The notes: generated by a model from the sequence alone, not told the origin. Positions 8,921 through 19,984 are shown, counted from the first letter of the stretch. The stretch: DNA of 64,000 nucleotides from Halalkalirubrum salinum (GCF_005543295.1 NZ_SRSG01000059.1:1-64000), one strand, 5' to 3'. Made by a program: numbers and translations.

Positions 8921-10276
8921 ATGAAATCCCTCCCGCTTGTCGTTGCTGTCTTCCTCCTCACAGCATCCGTCGGGATCGGTGCGATCTCGCCGGCAGACAT
9001 GTCGACTGAGACACCGACCGAACGGCCTCCCGACACGTTGACCGAGACCACCGACCCCAACACCGAGTTCATATCGCCTGATTGGGACGTGTTTAGCGCT
9101 GCGGGGTCCGAGCGACCGCCTCACCAGTTACAAACGGACGGTCCAGAACTCCGGCCGCCATCAGAGACACAAACACGGACGCTGGCGAACAACGCGAACG
9201 CCGTTGAGCGTTACGACCTCGATCGTGAACACGTCGATCTCGGCCCAGCAGTCTCAGTTGATACGGAGCGAACCGCTGGGACCCTAGAGACCGGTGCGGT
9301 CGAACGCCGGATCGAAAAAGCCGGCTCGGATGGGGAAACCCAACGACAGGTATTGGACGAACTCAATACGATTGAACAGGCGATCGTCACACTTGAAGAA
9401 CGGCAACAGCAAGCCATCGAGCAGTACAATGCAGAAGAGATCGACAGTCACGAGTTAGTCATCACGCTCGTCACAATCCAAGAAGACGCGTTGCTGCTCG
9501 AAACACGCCTCGACACGATTACCTCGGGTGCTGAGGAGGGTGGATACACGGTAAATGCAAACCGACAACAGGAGATTCGATCAAGTCTTCAGCTGTTCTC
9601 GGGGCCCGTTCGAGGCTACGCCGCGTCGCTTCTCTACGGTGACAGCGACCCCGATCGGATCTACGTCGAAACGACCGAACGGGGGATCGTCCTAAGTGCG
9701 ATCGACGGGACGACGTATCAACGCGAGGTTCTTCGCCCAGATCGACGAGAGCCAAGCGGCGGGACGGTCTCGCTTGAGGACGCCGAGTCGATCGTCGAAG
9801 CGAACTATCCCGAGATATTCAATCAGAGCACGACAGTCCGAGTCAGCGGATCTGAGTCAATCGTCCGCGTCACAATTGTTTACGACGGGGGCGAGCTGAT
9901 CGCGTTCGTCGACGGCGGCTCCGAACAGGTTTTCAAAGAGCACCGCTCGGCCAGACTCAGTGGAGTAGTCGCATCGAATGAACGCTCGCGCACGCAAAGC
10001 GGCCTCGATGTCCGCGTCAGACAGACGTACGGGGGTGGACCGTTCGAGGTAGCGGTCGTCGATTCAGACGATGGTTCGCCCGTGTCGAACGCGACCGTCA
10101 CTGTCGGACAGGGAAGCGAAGAGAGCGATGTCATTGGAACAACCAACGAGAACGGCATCGTCCACGGAATCGAGCCGCGTGGCTCGTACACGGTTTCGGT
10201 GCTACGCGGGACGAATACCGCGTTCCTTGAACTCGAGGCTACTGAACCGTCCCCACTTGCGGAGCCTGCGGAGTGA
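8921..10276 (+). CDS. Exported haloarchaeal protein with C-terminal beta-sandwich domain
   Basis: A 451-residue protein with an N-terminal signal peptide (MKSLPLVVAVFLLTASVGIG). A low-complexity threonine/proline-rich stretch and a helical region (about 115-200, many Glu/Gln/Leu, probably coiled coil) follow. The C-terminus resembles a carboxypeptidase-regulatory-like sandwich (VSNATVTVGQG and NENGIVHGIEPRGSYTVSV). It probably acts outside the cell or at the outer membrane face. It is conserved-looking but of unknown function. It is divergent from the membrane-anchored HTH protein and is followed within 6 bp by a strong hairpin. The start at 8921 is the ATG directly before the signal peptide. 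Confidence 0.7.
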   Translation: MKSLPLVVAVFLLTASVGIGAISPADMSTETPTERPPDTLTETTDPNTEFISPDWDVFSAAGSERPPHQLQTDGPELRPPSETQTRTLANNANAVERYDLDREHVDLGPAVSVDTERTAGTLETGAVERRIEKAGSDGETQRQVLDELNTIEQAIVTLEERQQQAIEQYNAEEIDSHELVITLVTIQEDALLLETRLDTITSGAEEGGYTVNANRQQEIRSSLQLFSGPVRGYAASLLYGDSDPDRIYVETTERGIVLSAIDGTTYQREVLRPDRREPSGGTVSLEDAESIVEANYPEIFNQSTTVRVSGSESIVRVTIVYDGGELIAFVDGGSEQVFKEHRSARLSGVVASNERSRTQSGLDVRVRQTYGGGPFEVAVVDSDDGSPVSNATVTVGQGSEESDVIGTTNENGIVHGIEPRGSYTVSVLRGTNTAFLELEATEPSPLAEPAE

Positions 10277-10281
10277 CTTCT

Positions 10282-10301
10282 CCCACGACTAGCGTCGTGG
10301 G
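10282..10301 (+). repeat. Perfect hairpin resembling the 3' end of IS200/IS605-type elements
   Basis: CCCACGAC (10282-10289) pairs with GTCGTGGG (10294-10301) around a TAGC loop and is followed by CTTTCTC. The same kind of CCCACGAC/GTCGTGGG hairpin commonly closes TnpB-type elements in haloarchaea (my recollection of the family). No transposase gene is adjacent, so it is either a relic end or a plain terminator for the gene ending at 10276. Confidence 0.45.
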
Positions 10302-10376
10302 CTTTCTCATCGAATCTCTGTAATCGATACCGCGTACCGCCAGAGTTTTTATCCAATAACGCGGCCACAGCCTCGC

Positions 10377-10862
10377 ATGTTGGATCGCGGAGCGGTTCCG
10401 ATCGTCGCACACGTCCTCCTCGTGGGCCTTGTCGTCATTACCGCCGCGTCGGTCGGGGGGATGATGTTCATAACGGCAGATACTGTTCCGTCCGCACCGA
10501 CGTTCGAACCGGATCGTCCCGCAGAGTCGGCACAGATCGACCTCGAAGCCGATCGGGCTGAATTCACTCTCACACACCAGGGGTCCGAACCGATCGACCT
10601 CGACGCAACGGCGGTGGAGATTACCGTCGAGGACGAGCCGTTGCGATTTCAGCCGACCGTGCCGTACTTTTCGATCGTCGGCTTTCGGCCGGGGCCGAAA
10701 GGTGCGTTCAATGTCGCCGGAGACGACCAGTGGAAGCCGAACGAGACGACGACGATCGAGGTCGTGCCGCCGAACGCTCCGATTCCACAGGCCGGTGCGG
10801 AGGTTACTGTGACTGTACACGTCAACGGCGATCGGTACGCAACAGCTAGCGATACCGCCTGA
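10377..10862 (+). CDS. Archaeal type IV pilin-like membrane protein
   Basis: A 161-residue protein whose N-terminus (RGAVPIVAHVLLVGLVVITAASV) is a single hydrophobic helix preceded by a short charged stretch, as in archaeal type IV pilin N-terminal domains. The rest is a beta-rich extracellular domain. It may be a minor pilin or a pilin-like surface protein. The stretch before the helix (MLDRG-A) gives a plausible prepilin peptidase site. A TATA box (TTTTTATCC, 10344-10352) is centred 28 bp before the ATG, so the message is probably leaderless. The gene is alone, with no pilus assembly genes nearby. Confidence 0.65.
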   Translation: MLDRGAVPIVAHVLLVGLVVITAASVGGMMFITADTVPSAPTFEPDRPAESAQIDLEADRAEFTLTHQGSEPIDLDATAVEITVEDEPLRFQPTVPYFSIVGFRPGPKGAFNVAGDDQWKPNETTTIEVVPPNAPIPQAGAEVTVTVHVNGDRYATASDTA

Positions 10863-10894
10863 TCGATCGGACTGTCCTGCGTGTAGCCAGTAAG

Positions 10895-11515
10895 CTACTC
10901 TGGGGCACGCGCGATCGTCGTAATCGCCTTCGGACTTCCGGGATACGCCTGCTGAATGTGGTGTTCGATGTCAACGAAGCCGGCCTCCTCGAACATCCGA
11001 TCGGCCTCCTCGGCGTCATAAAACAGCATGATCGAATCCGCGACGGCCTGCATCGCCGACGATCGCGGATAATCGGGACCAACAACGAGCACCTTGTTGC
11101 CCGGTTTGACGACCCGTCGGAACTCCTCGAGGGCGTCGACGGGGTTCGGCCAGTATTCGATCGATCCCGAAGACCACACCACGTCGAAGCTGTTGTCTTG
11201 GAACGGGAGCCGCTCGGCGTCGCCGCGATAAAACCGGACGCGATCGTGTTTGCCGAACTTCTCGAACGCCTTCTGCATCTGGTGGATGCTCTGGTCGAGT
11301 CCGTGGACATCGTCGGTGTAGCGAAGCAACCCTTCGGTCGCAAAGCCAGTGCCACATCCCACGTCGAGAACCCGAGCACCCTCTGGGATATCGAGCAGCG
11401 ATAGCGCCTCATCGCGCATCTCGTCGTTCCAGATGAACGGGTTGATCGTGTCGTACACCTTCGAGAGATATTTGTAAAAGAGCCGGGCCCGGGCTTTGTT
11501 CTCTAACACACCCAT
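10895..11515 (-). CDS. SAM methyltransferase resembling MPBQ/MSBQ (VTE3-type) methyltransferase
   Basis: A 206-residue class I methyltransferase. After a short N-terminal stretch (ARLFYKYLSKVYDTINPF) come motif I (VLDVGCGTGFAT), a GLDQSIHQMQKA segment, GDAERLPFQDNSFD and the unusual SSGSIEYWPNP. The last two resemble plant and cyanobacterial 2-methyl-6-phytylbenzoquinol methyltransferases more than UbiE/MenG. In a haloarchaeon this suggests ring methylation of menaquinone or a related prenylquinone; that role is inference. I set the start at 11515 (MGVLENKARA), matching the family's N-terminus, although the frame is open upstream to 11656. It is divergent from the ATP synthase operon. Confidence 0.75.
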   Translation of the reverse strand: MGVLENKARARLFYKYLSKVYDTINPFIWNDEMRDEALSLLDIPEGARVLDVGCGTGFATEGLLRYTDDVHGLDQSIHQMQKAFEKFGKHDRVRFYRGDAERLPFQDNSFDVVWSSGSIEYWPNPVDALEEFRRVVKPGNKVLVVGPDYPRSSAMQAVADSIMLFYDAEEADRMFEEAGFVDIEHHIQQAYPGSPKAITTIARAPE

Positions 11516-11621
11516 TGGTACTGATAGTAACGGGTCCGCGGACATAATCCTGCGGTTTCGTTCCGGTCGAAGGCAGACCAGACCGAAAGATCTCCAGTCG
11601 ATCGGTGCGTTCCGCAAACAC

Positions 11622-11628
11622 CTTATAC
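11622..11628 (+). promoter_or_regulatory. TATA box of the A-ATPase operon
   Basis: CTTATAC lies about 37 bp before the atpH ATG at 11662, predicting a transcription start near 11650 and a leader of roughly 10 nt. No comparable box is seen between atpH and atpI, consistent with one operon. Confidence 0.5.
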
Positions 11629-11661
11629 AGCGGTCGTACAATGTTGGAATGATCAACGAGT

Positions 11662-11991
11662 ATGGCGAGACCAGAGGTTCTCGAACGGATACAATCGGCC
11701 GAGTCGGAGGCCGAAGAGGTAATCGCGGCGGCAGAGGCCGACCGCGAGGAACGCATCGCCGAGGCCCGCCAGGAGGCCGACGAGATACGCGAATCGGCCC
11801 AACAGGAGGCCGATGAGCTCGAGGCCGATCGGCTTGAAATCGCCCGCGAAGAGATCGACGCCCGGCGCGAGGAGATCCTCGAGGAAGGAGAAGCCAAACG
11901 AGAGGCCTTGGAGGCCGAAGCCGAGGATCGAATCGACGACGCCGTCGACGTCGCGATCGAGCGGTTCAAAGCCGAAATCACAGGCAACTGA
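11662..11991 (+). CDS. atpH: A-type ATP synthase subunit H
   Basis: A 109-residue, almost wholly helical, Glu/Arg/Ala-rich coiled coil (AESEAEEVIAAAEADREER and onward), typical of the peripheral-stalk subunit H. It pairs with subunit E to form the stator linking A1 to the membrane subunit I. First gene of the atpHIKECFAB operon, 3 bp before atpI. Confidence 0.88.
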   Translation: MARPEVLERIQSAESEAEEVIAAAEADREERIAEARQEADEIRESAQQEADELEADRLEIAREEIDARREEILEEGEAKREALEAEAEDRIDDAVDVAIERFKAEITGN

Positions 11992-11994
11992 GAA

Positions 11995-14166
11995 ATGAGC
12001 GTGCTTAGACCAGAGCGGATGAGTAAGGTCTCTGTGACCGGCTCGAAGCGGGTGCTCGACACCGTAATCGAGACCGTCCACGGGCTGAATCTCGTCCATC
12101 TAAACGACTATGACGAGTCCTGGGAAGGGTTCGAAGCCGGTAACTCGCTGGAGGGCGCCGACGAGACGGCCGAGCAGCTCGTTACCGTCCGATCGATCGA
12201 GAGCATCCTTGGCCTCGATGAGGCCGACGCGGCTGGCGGGAGTCGCCTCGCAGATGCCAACATCGCCGATCGGATTGACGATATCAGATCACGCGTCAAC
12301 GAACTCGACGACGAACGCAATGAGCTCGACGGGCAGATCCGCGAACTAGATGAAGAGATTGAGGCGGTCAAGCCCTTCGCCGAGCTCGGAATCGATCTCG
12401 ACCTGCTTTCAGGCTACGACAGCCTCGACGTTGTCGTCGGCCGCGGAAAGGCCGAAGCGGTCGACGCGAAGCTCGCCGGCGCTGAGGAGATCGACACCTA
12501 CGAGCTCTTTGTCGAAGGCCGCACTATCGCTATCTTCGCTGCACCCGTTGCGGGTGTCGATAACCCCCTTGCAGATGCGCTCGTCGGCGTCGACTTCACG
12601 ACATATGAGGTCCCGGACTCAGAGAAGAGTCCTGACGCGTACATCCAAGAGCTCGAACAGGAGAAGCGCACGCTGCAATCGAAGCTAACCACTGTCGAGA
12701 GCCGCCTCGAGGAGACCAAAATTGAGGAGGCCAACTTCATCCTCGCCGCCGAGGAGGCACTAACGATCGAGGCCCAAAAGAAAGAAGCGCCGCTTTCGTT
12801 CGCGACGACAAAGAACGCGTTCGTCGCCGAGGGATGGATCCCGACAAAGCGCTTCGATGAACTCGAATCCGCACTCGACGCCGCAGTTGGCGACAGTGTG
12901 CTGGTCGAAGAGCTCGAAATCGCGAGCTTCGGGGCAGACGGAAGCCACGCACACACCGAACACGTCACCGACAGCGGCGAGTCGGTTGCGACTGACGGCG
13001 GTCATGCGACTGAGGCGGACACGCCGCCGGTTGTGCAGAAATCCCCAACGGGCGTAAGATCGTTTGAGCTGTTGACCGAGGCCGTCAGCCGGCCAAAGTA
13101 CAAAGAGTTCGATCCGACAATCCTCGTCTTCCTGACGTTCCCGCTCATGTTCGGCTTCATGATCGGCGACGTTGGTTACGGGGCGTTGTACCTCGCGATC
13201 GGCTACTTCATGTACAGCAACTACGAGTCTGCGGGAATCAAAAGCCTCGGCGGCGTAGCGATGTGGGCCGGCGCGTTCACGGTGTTGTTCGGTTTCCTCT
13301 ACGACGAGGTCTTCGGACTGCACTTACACGACTACACATCGCTCGTCTCACAGCCCCTCCCGGAGTATGTCGGCATCCATTACATACACAAAGGAATCTA
13401 CCCCGGAGACATCGACTGGGCGATCGGTTGGCTCGTCGTGAGTGTGCTTTTCGGAGTCTTGCACCTGAATATCGGCTATGTCCTGCAGTTCTTCGAGGAT
13501 CTCGAGTTCCACGGCGTGAAGGATGCGGTACTCGAGTCCGGCTCCTGGATCCTAATGCTCAATGGGCTATGGGTGTGGATTTTCAGCGATCACGTCCGTG
13601 GTTCGAAACCAGACTTCCTCTTTGAGACGTTCGCTGCCGACAGCGTGGGGCCACTTGCGATCGGCTTTAGCGGATTCACAGAAACGATTGGGCTCATCGG
13701 GCTCGGGCTCTTTGGACTGGGTGTGGTTTTGTTGGCGCTTGCCTCGCTGGCGGAGGCGATCGAGTTCTTGAATGTCCTCGTTAACGGCCTCTCGTACACC
13801 CGGATCGCTGCGGTCCTGCTCGCAAAAGCAGGCATGGCATTGGCGGTGAATCTGTTGGCCTTTGGCGCATACCTCGAAGACGGAAGCTATTACTTCCTGA
13901 TGACCGGAAGCGAACTCGAAGCCGCTCAAGCTGCGGGCCGAGAGGTTGTCTTCCCAGGGCTCATTACCTCCGGAAGTGCAGCCGGACTCATTGGCGGCCT
14001 GCTTGTACTCATTTTCGGACACATCATTGTCCTTGCGCTTGGCATCACAAGCGCCGGGCTACAGGCGATCCGCCTCGAGTACGTCGAGTTCTTCGGGAAG
14101 TTCTTCGACGGGGGCGGCGACGAGTACGATCCGTTCGGCTACGAGCGCCAATACTCGTCAGAGTAG
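11995..14166 (+). CDS. atpI: A-type ATP synthase subunit I (membrane stator)
   Basis: A 723-residue subunit homologous to the V-type a subunit. The N-terminal half is cytosolic with coiled coils (about residues 90-125 and 215-250); the C-terminal half (from about residue 375) has roughly eight membrane segments forming the ion half-channels beside the proteolipid ring. FLTFPLMFGFMIGDVGYG near residues 380-400 is the conserved entry segment. An acidic, His-containing loop of about 30 residues (near 318-348) precedes it, probably a halophilic insertion. It directly follows atpH and is separated from atpK by 181 bp. Confidence 0.93.
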   Translation: MSVLRPERMSKVSVTGSKRVLDTVIETVHGLNLVHLNDYDESWEGFEAGNSLEGADETAEQLVTVRSIESILGLDEADAAGGSRLADANIADRIDDIRSRVNELDDERNELDGQIRELDEEIEAVKPFAELGIDLDLLSGYDSLDVVVGRGKAEAVDAKLAGAEEIDTYELFVEGRTIAIFAAPVAGVDNPLADALVGVDFTTYEVPDSEKSPDAYIQELEQEKRTLQSKLTTVESRLEETKIEEANFILAAEEALTIEAQKKEAPLSFATTKNAFVAEGWIPTKRFDELESALDAAVGDSVLVEELEIASFGADGSHAHTEHVTDSGESVATDGGHATEADTPPVVQKSPTGVRSFELLTEAVSRPKYKEFDPTILVFLTFPLMFGFMIGDVGYGALYLAIGYFMYSNYESAGIKSLGGVAMWAGAFTVLFGFLYDEVFGLHLHDYTSLVSQPLPEYVGIHYIHKGIYPGDIDWAIGWLVVSVLFGVLHLNIGYVLQFFEDLEFHGVKDAVLESGSWILMLNGLWVWIFSDHVRGSKPDFLFETFAADSVGPLAIGFSGFTETIGLIGLGLFGLGVVLLALASLAEAIEFLNVLVNGLSYTRIAAVLLAKAGMALAVNLLAFGAYLEDGSYYFLMTGSELEAAQAAGREVVFPGLITSGSAAGLIGGLLVLIFGHIIVLALGITSAGLQAIRLEYVEFFGKFFDGGGDEYDPFGYERQYSSE

Positions 14167-14273
14167 CCCTGTTCGATCGCTGCGTTCGTCGATAGTATGA
14201 TGGTGTATAGGAGTCTCACGAGCAGCCGCGATAGAGAGCGGTTGGCTCGACCGGGCGCTCGAACGTTTTGGGA

Positions 14274-14283
14274 AGTTTTATGA
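14274..14283 (+). promoter_or_regulatory. Possible internal promoter before atpK
   Basis: AGTTTTATGA in the 181-bp atpI-atpK gap resembles a TATA box and would start a transcript about 40 nt before atpK. Extra transcription of the proteolipid gene would fit its high copy number in the complex. Evidence is only the motif and the unusually wide gap. Confidence 0.25.
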
Positions 14284-14347
14284 TGACTCTGGGGCCAAAT
14301 ACGAACTGTTCGGAACCAACCACCCGAAAACGGACTGACTACCTATA

Positions 14348-14596
14348 ATGATTGAAACCACGACGGAATTCGCGAACGTTGTACTGCAGGAAGGCACACT
14401 CACAGACCCATCAGCCGCCGCCGCCCTTGGCGTCGGCCTTGCGGCACTCGGTGCAGGCTATGCGGAACGGGGAATCGGTTCCGCGGCGGTCGGCGCGATG
14501 GCCGAGAACGAGGACCTGTTCGTTAACGGACTGATTCTCACTGTCCTACCGGAAACCATCGTCATCCTCGCACTGGTCGTCGTATTCTTGGTCTAA
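14348..14596 (+). CDS. atpK: A-type ATP synthase proteolipid subunit K
   Basis: An 82-residue two-helix hairpin proteolipid (c subunit). The first helix is alanine/glycine-rich (AAALGVGLAALGAGYAERGIG); the second carries the ion-binding carboxylate in LTVLPETIVILALVV. The MAENEDLF segment forms the polar loop. It builds the rotating membrane ring. The N-terminal stretch before the first helix may be a short leader that is removed. It is 20 bp upstream of atpE. Confidence 0.93.
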   Translation: MIETTTEFANVVLQEGTLTDPSAAAALGVGLAALGAGYAERGIGSAAVGAMAENEDLFVNGLILTVLPETIVILALVVVFLV

Positions 14597-14616
14597 CGAC
14601 CGACGAGTATCAACCA

Positions 14617-15198
14617 ATGAGTTTGGAAACAGTTGTTACGGACATCAAAACGGAGGCCGAAGCGCGCGCAGAGGAGATCCGCGAAGCGGCTGAATCGGAG
14701 GCTGAATCGATCGTCGAAGCCGCCGAATCAGATGCCGAGGAGCTCCTTGAGGAGCGTGAAGCTGCAGTTGAGCGGCAGATCGCCCAAGAGCGCGAACAGA
14801 CACTCTCAAGTGCGAAGCTCGAAGCCAAACAGGCACGCCTTGAGGCGCGACGGAACGTCCTTGAGGAGGTCCGCGAGACAGTTGAATCGCGGCTTATGAG
14901 CCTCGATAGTGACGATCGCGAGGAGCTCACGCGTGAGCTCCTCGACGAAGCCGCCGAAGAGTTTGAAGACGTAAACAGTGTCTCAGTGTACTGTCGGGCC
15001 GACGATACGGAGCTGCTCGAGGAAATCCTCGCCGATTACGACGGCTTCAGTATTGCAGGCACTCGTGAGTGTCTCGGCGGTGTCGTCGTCGAGAGCGACG
15101 AATCTCGCGTTCGCGTCAACAACACCTTCGACTCCGTACTAGAGGATGTCTGGGACGATAATCTAAAAACGCTCAGCGACATCCTGTTCGACCAATGA
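14617..15198 (+). CDS. atpE: A-type ATP synthase subunit E
   Basis: A 193-residue peripheral-stalk subunit. A long N-terminal helix rich in Glu/Ala/Arg (to about residue 100) is followed by a compact C-terminal domain with a conserved-looking GGVVVESDESRVRVNNTFD segment that contacts the catalytic head. It partners subunit H. Its stop overlaps the atpC start by 4 bp. Confidence 0.92.
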   Translation: MSLETVVTDIKTEAEARAEEIREAAESEAESIVEAAESDAEELLEEREAAVERQIAQEREQTLSSAKLEAKQARLEARRNVLEEVRETVESRLMSLDSDDREELTRELLDEAAEEFEDVNSVSVYCRADDTELLEEILADYDGFSIAGTRECLGGVVVESDESRVRVNNTFDSVLEDVWDDNLKTLSDILFDQ

Positions 15199-16241
15199 AC
15201 ACGAGCGGCACATCGAACCCGGAGTACGTCAACGCCCGCGTTCGTGCACGTCGCGCAGCGCTTTTTACCGACGACGAGTACCGAAAACTGGTTCGGATGA
15301 GCCCTGCTGAGATCGCCCGCCGGATGGAAGAGACCGAGTACGAAGCCGAGATCAACGCGCTCGGCACGCGACACTCCGGCGTCGACCTCATCGAGTACGC
15401 TCTCAACCGAAACCTCGCAAAGCATTTTGATGATCTGCTCGACTTCTCGGAGGGGAAGGTCTATGACCTGATTGCACGATATCTCCGGAAGTTTGACGCG
15501 TGGAATGCCAAGACGATAATTCGAGGATTGTATGTCGGTGCGGACCGCGACTCGATCGAGACGGACCTCATTCGGGCTGGCGAGTTCAGTGATCGCATGA
15601 TTTCGCGGCTGCTGGATGCCGGCACGATCGAGGACGTGGTAACGATTCTCGAGGGGACGATTTTCGGCGAGGGTCTCACAGAAGCGTACACAGACTACGA
15701 AGAAACCGATCTGTTGGTCCCGCTCGAGAACGCGATCGATCGCGGCTTCTATGGGCACCTACTCGACGACCTCCCGAATACGGAGCCGGTGCAGCTGTAC
15801 CGGGAGTTCCTGGTTGCCGAGATAGACTTCCGGAACGCACGGAATGCGCTCCGGTTGGCCCGAAGTGGCGCAGACATCGATCCGGCCGCGTACTACATCG
15901 ACGGCGGGAAGCTCTTTAGCCCGAGCGAACTCAACACGCTCGTTCAGGATCAAGAAGAACTCGTATCCCACATCCGCGAGAGCAGCTACGGACGAGAGCT
16001 CACAGACGTCCTCGACGAGCTAGAGGATGTCGATAGTATGATCTCGTTCGAGCGCGGGATCGAGAAGGTACTTTTAGCCTACTCGAAGCGGCTCGGCAAC
16101 GTCTACCCAATGTCGATCGCACCAGTGATCTCGTACATCCTCGCAAAAGAGCGCGAGGTCGAGAACATTCGGGCGATCGCTCGTGGGCGGGAGGCCGGAT
16201 TGAGTCAATCAGAGATTGAATCGGAGTTGGTGATCCTATGA
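15195..16241 (+). CDS. atpC: A-type ATP synthase subunit C
   Basis: A 348-residue helical subunit of the V-type d/C family, which couples the central rotor stalk to the proteolipid ring. It opens with YVNARVRARRAALF and contains repeated helical units, including EGTIFGEGLTEAYTDYEET. It overlaps atpE and atpF by 4 bp on each side, showing tight translational coupling. Confidence 0.92.
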   Translation: MNTSGTSNPEYVNARVRARRAALFTDDEYRKLVRMSPAEIARRMEETEYEAEINALGTRHSGVDLIEYALNRNLAKHFDDLLDFSEGKVYDLIARYLRKFDAWNAKTIIRGLYVGADRDSIETDLIRAGEFSDRMISRLLDAGTIEDVVTILEGTIFGEGLTEAYTDYEETDLLVPLENAIDRGFYGHLLDDLPNTEPVQLYREFLVAEIDFRNARNALRLARSGADIDPAAYYIDGGKLFSPSELNTLVQDQEELVSHIRESSYGRELTDVLDELEDVDSMISFERGIEKVLLAYSKRLGNVYPMSIAPVISYILAKEREVENIRAIARGREAGLSQSEIESELVIL

Positions 16242-16564
16242 GCCAGGAGATCGCAGTTATCGGCAGCCCAGATTTTACGACCGGCTTTCGGCTCGCCGGT
16301 GTGCGTAAATGCGAAAACGTCCCAGACCACGAGAAGGACGAACGGCTCGACGATGCCGTCGAACGCGTACTCGAAGACGATGATGTCGGGATCATCATCA
16401 TGTACAACGACGATCTCGATCACCTCTCGCGATCGGCCCGAAACGCAGTCGAAACGAGCATCGAGCCGACGCTCGTCACCCTTGGCGGTGGCGCGGGCAG
16501 CGGCGGGCTCCGCGACCAAATTAAGCGAGCCATCGGAATCGACCTGATGGACGAAGAAGACTAA
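16238..16564 (+). CDS. atpF: A-type ATP synthase subunit F
   Basis: A 108-residue Rossmann-like subunit that binds the central stalk (with subunit D) and regulates catalysis. It opens [20 protein letters not shown], with [16 protein letters not shown] in the middle and an acidic C-terminal helix. It overlaps atpC by 4 bp and lies 2 bp before atpA. Confidence 0.92.
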   Translation: MSQEIAVIGSPDFTTGFRLAGVRKCENVPDHEKDERLDDAVERVLEDDDVGIIIMYNDDLDHLSRSARNAVETSIEPTLVTLGGGAGSGGLRDQIKRAIGIDLMDEED

Positions 16565-16566
16565 CT

Positions 16567-18332
<1,766 letters not shown>

Positions 18333-18333
<1 letters not shown>

Positions 18334-19742
18334 TGAAAGAATACCAAACCATCACCGAGATCAGCGGACCGCTCGTGTACGCCGAGGTCGACGAACCGAT
18401 CGGCTACGACGAGATGGTCGAGATCGAAACGCCAGCCGGCGAGACGCTCCGTGGGCAGGTGCTCGAATCCTCCGACGGCGTCGTCGCTATTCAGGTGTTC
18501 GAAGGGACCAGCGGGATCGACCGGAATGCGTCGGTTCGGTTCCTTGGAGAGACCCTGAAGCTCCCCGTGACCGAGGATCTGCTCGGCCGCGTCATGGACG
18601 GGTCGGGCCAGCCGATCGACGACGGGCCCGAAATCGTTCCCGACGAGCGCCGTGACATCATCGGCGCGGCGATCAACCCGTACTCGCGAGAGTACCCCGA
18701 GGAGTTCATCCAGACCGGCGTTTCCGCGATTGACGGGATGAACACCCTTGTCCGCGGCCAGAAGCTGCCGATCTTCTCGGCGTCTGGGCTGCCGCACAAC
18801 AACCTGGCGCTGCAGATCGCCCGGCAGGCGACGGTGCCAGAAGACGACGAAGAAGGCGGCTCGGAGTTCGCAGTGGTCTTCGGCGCGATGGGGATTACTC
18901 AAGAAGAGGCAAACGAGTTCATGCAGGACTTCGAGCGCACCGGCGCGCTGGAGCGCTCTGTGGTCTTCATGAACCTCGCGGACGACCCTGCTGTCGAGCG
19001 GACGGTCACCCCGCGGCTTGCACTCACCACTGCAGAGTACCTCGCCTTCGACAAGGACTACCACGTCCTTGTTATTCTGACGGACATGACCAACTACTGT
19101 GAGGCGCTGCGTGAGATCGGGGCGGCTCGCGAGGAGGTCCCCGGACGGCGTGGGTACCCCGGGTACATGTACACCGACCTGGCGCAGCTGTACGAGCGTG
19201 CGGGTCGAATCCAGGGCCGTGCAGGGTCGGTGACGCAGATTCCGATTCTCACGATGCCCGGCGATGATGACACGCACCCGATTCCGGACCTGACCGGCTA
19301 CATCACGGAGGGGCAGATCTACATCGATCGCGCCCTCAACAGCCAGGGTATCCAGCCGCCGATCAACCCGTTGCCGAGCCTCTCGCGGCTCATGGACGAC
19401 GGGATCGGCGAGGGACTCACTCGCGAGGATCACAGTGACGTCGCAAACCAGATGTACGCGGCGTACGCCGAGGGTGAGAACCTGCGAGACCTCGTGAACA
19501 TTGTCGGCCGTGAGGCCCTCTCAGAACGGGACAACAAGTATCTCGACTTCGCGGATCTCTTCGAAGCGAATTTCATCCAGCAGGGCTACGACACCAACCG
19601 ATCGATCGAGGAGACGCTTTCGATCGGCTGGGAGCTTCTGAGCACCCTGCCAAAATCTGAACTCAACCGCGTCGACGAGGAGTTCATCGAGAAGTACTAC
19701 GTCGAGGAGGACGCCGAAACTGCGGAAGTCACAGCCGACTAA
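18333..19742 (+). CDS. atpB: A-type ATP synthase regulatory subunit B
   Basis: A 469-residue non-catalytic nucleotide-binding subunit. It has the ATPase fold with [20 protein letters not shown] in place of a canonical P-loop, as expected for B subunits, and [20 protein letters not shown] towards the C-terminus. It is the last gene of the main operon; atpD lies 5.4 kb downstream. Confidence 0.96.
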
Positions 19743-19983
19743 TCGGTAGTAGTCGATCGAACGGGAGGTCCTTAGCCGAAATCGTATCACGTGCTGTTTT
19801 TGCGATCGCTGGCGCGCCGAACCATGTATCCAATAGTAGCGCTGCCATCGTTGGTAGGAAGTCGTCACCTACCCGCCTGCCACCGCCGCTAAGGAGTGGG
19901 CACCTTTGTACGATAGCACAGTATTTTTGAACGCTGACAGGTGCCGCAAACGCTAATACGTAATTAACGAATATTACATACGT
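19743..19983 (+). other. Intergenic region between atpB and acoA
   Basis: 241 bp with no recognisable gene. A minus-strand reading frame here has protein-like stretches but no identifiable family. The last 30 bp are AT-rich and hold the acoA promoter and a pair of TACGTA palindromes. Confidence 0.5.
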
Positions 19984-19984
19984 A
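19957..19984 (+). promoter_or_regulatory. Paired TACGTA palindromes at the acoA promoter and start
   Basis: TACGTA occurs at 19957-19962 and 19979-19984, exactly 22 bp apart (about two helical turns). The first overlaps the TATA-like CTAATACG region about 27 bp before the acoA ATG at 19984; the second ends on that ATG. This is a plausible operator for a dimeric regulator. Confidence 0.35.

Noticed and set aside
14200-14283. Short frame of about 28 codons in the atpI-atpK gap
   Set aside because: Arg-rich, no promoter at the right distance, overlaps the TATA-like element; no sign of conservation.
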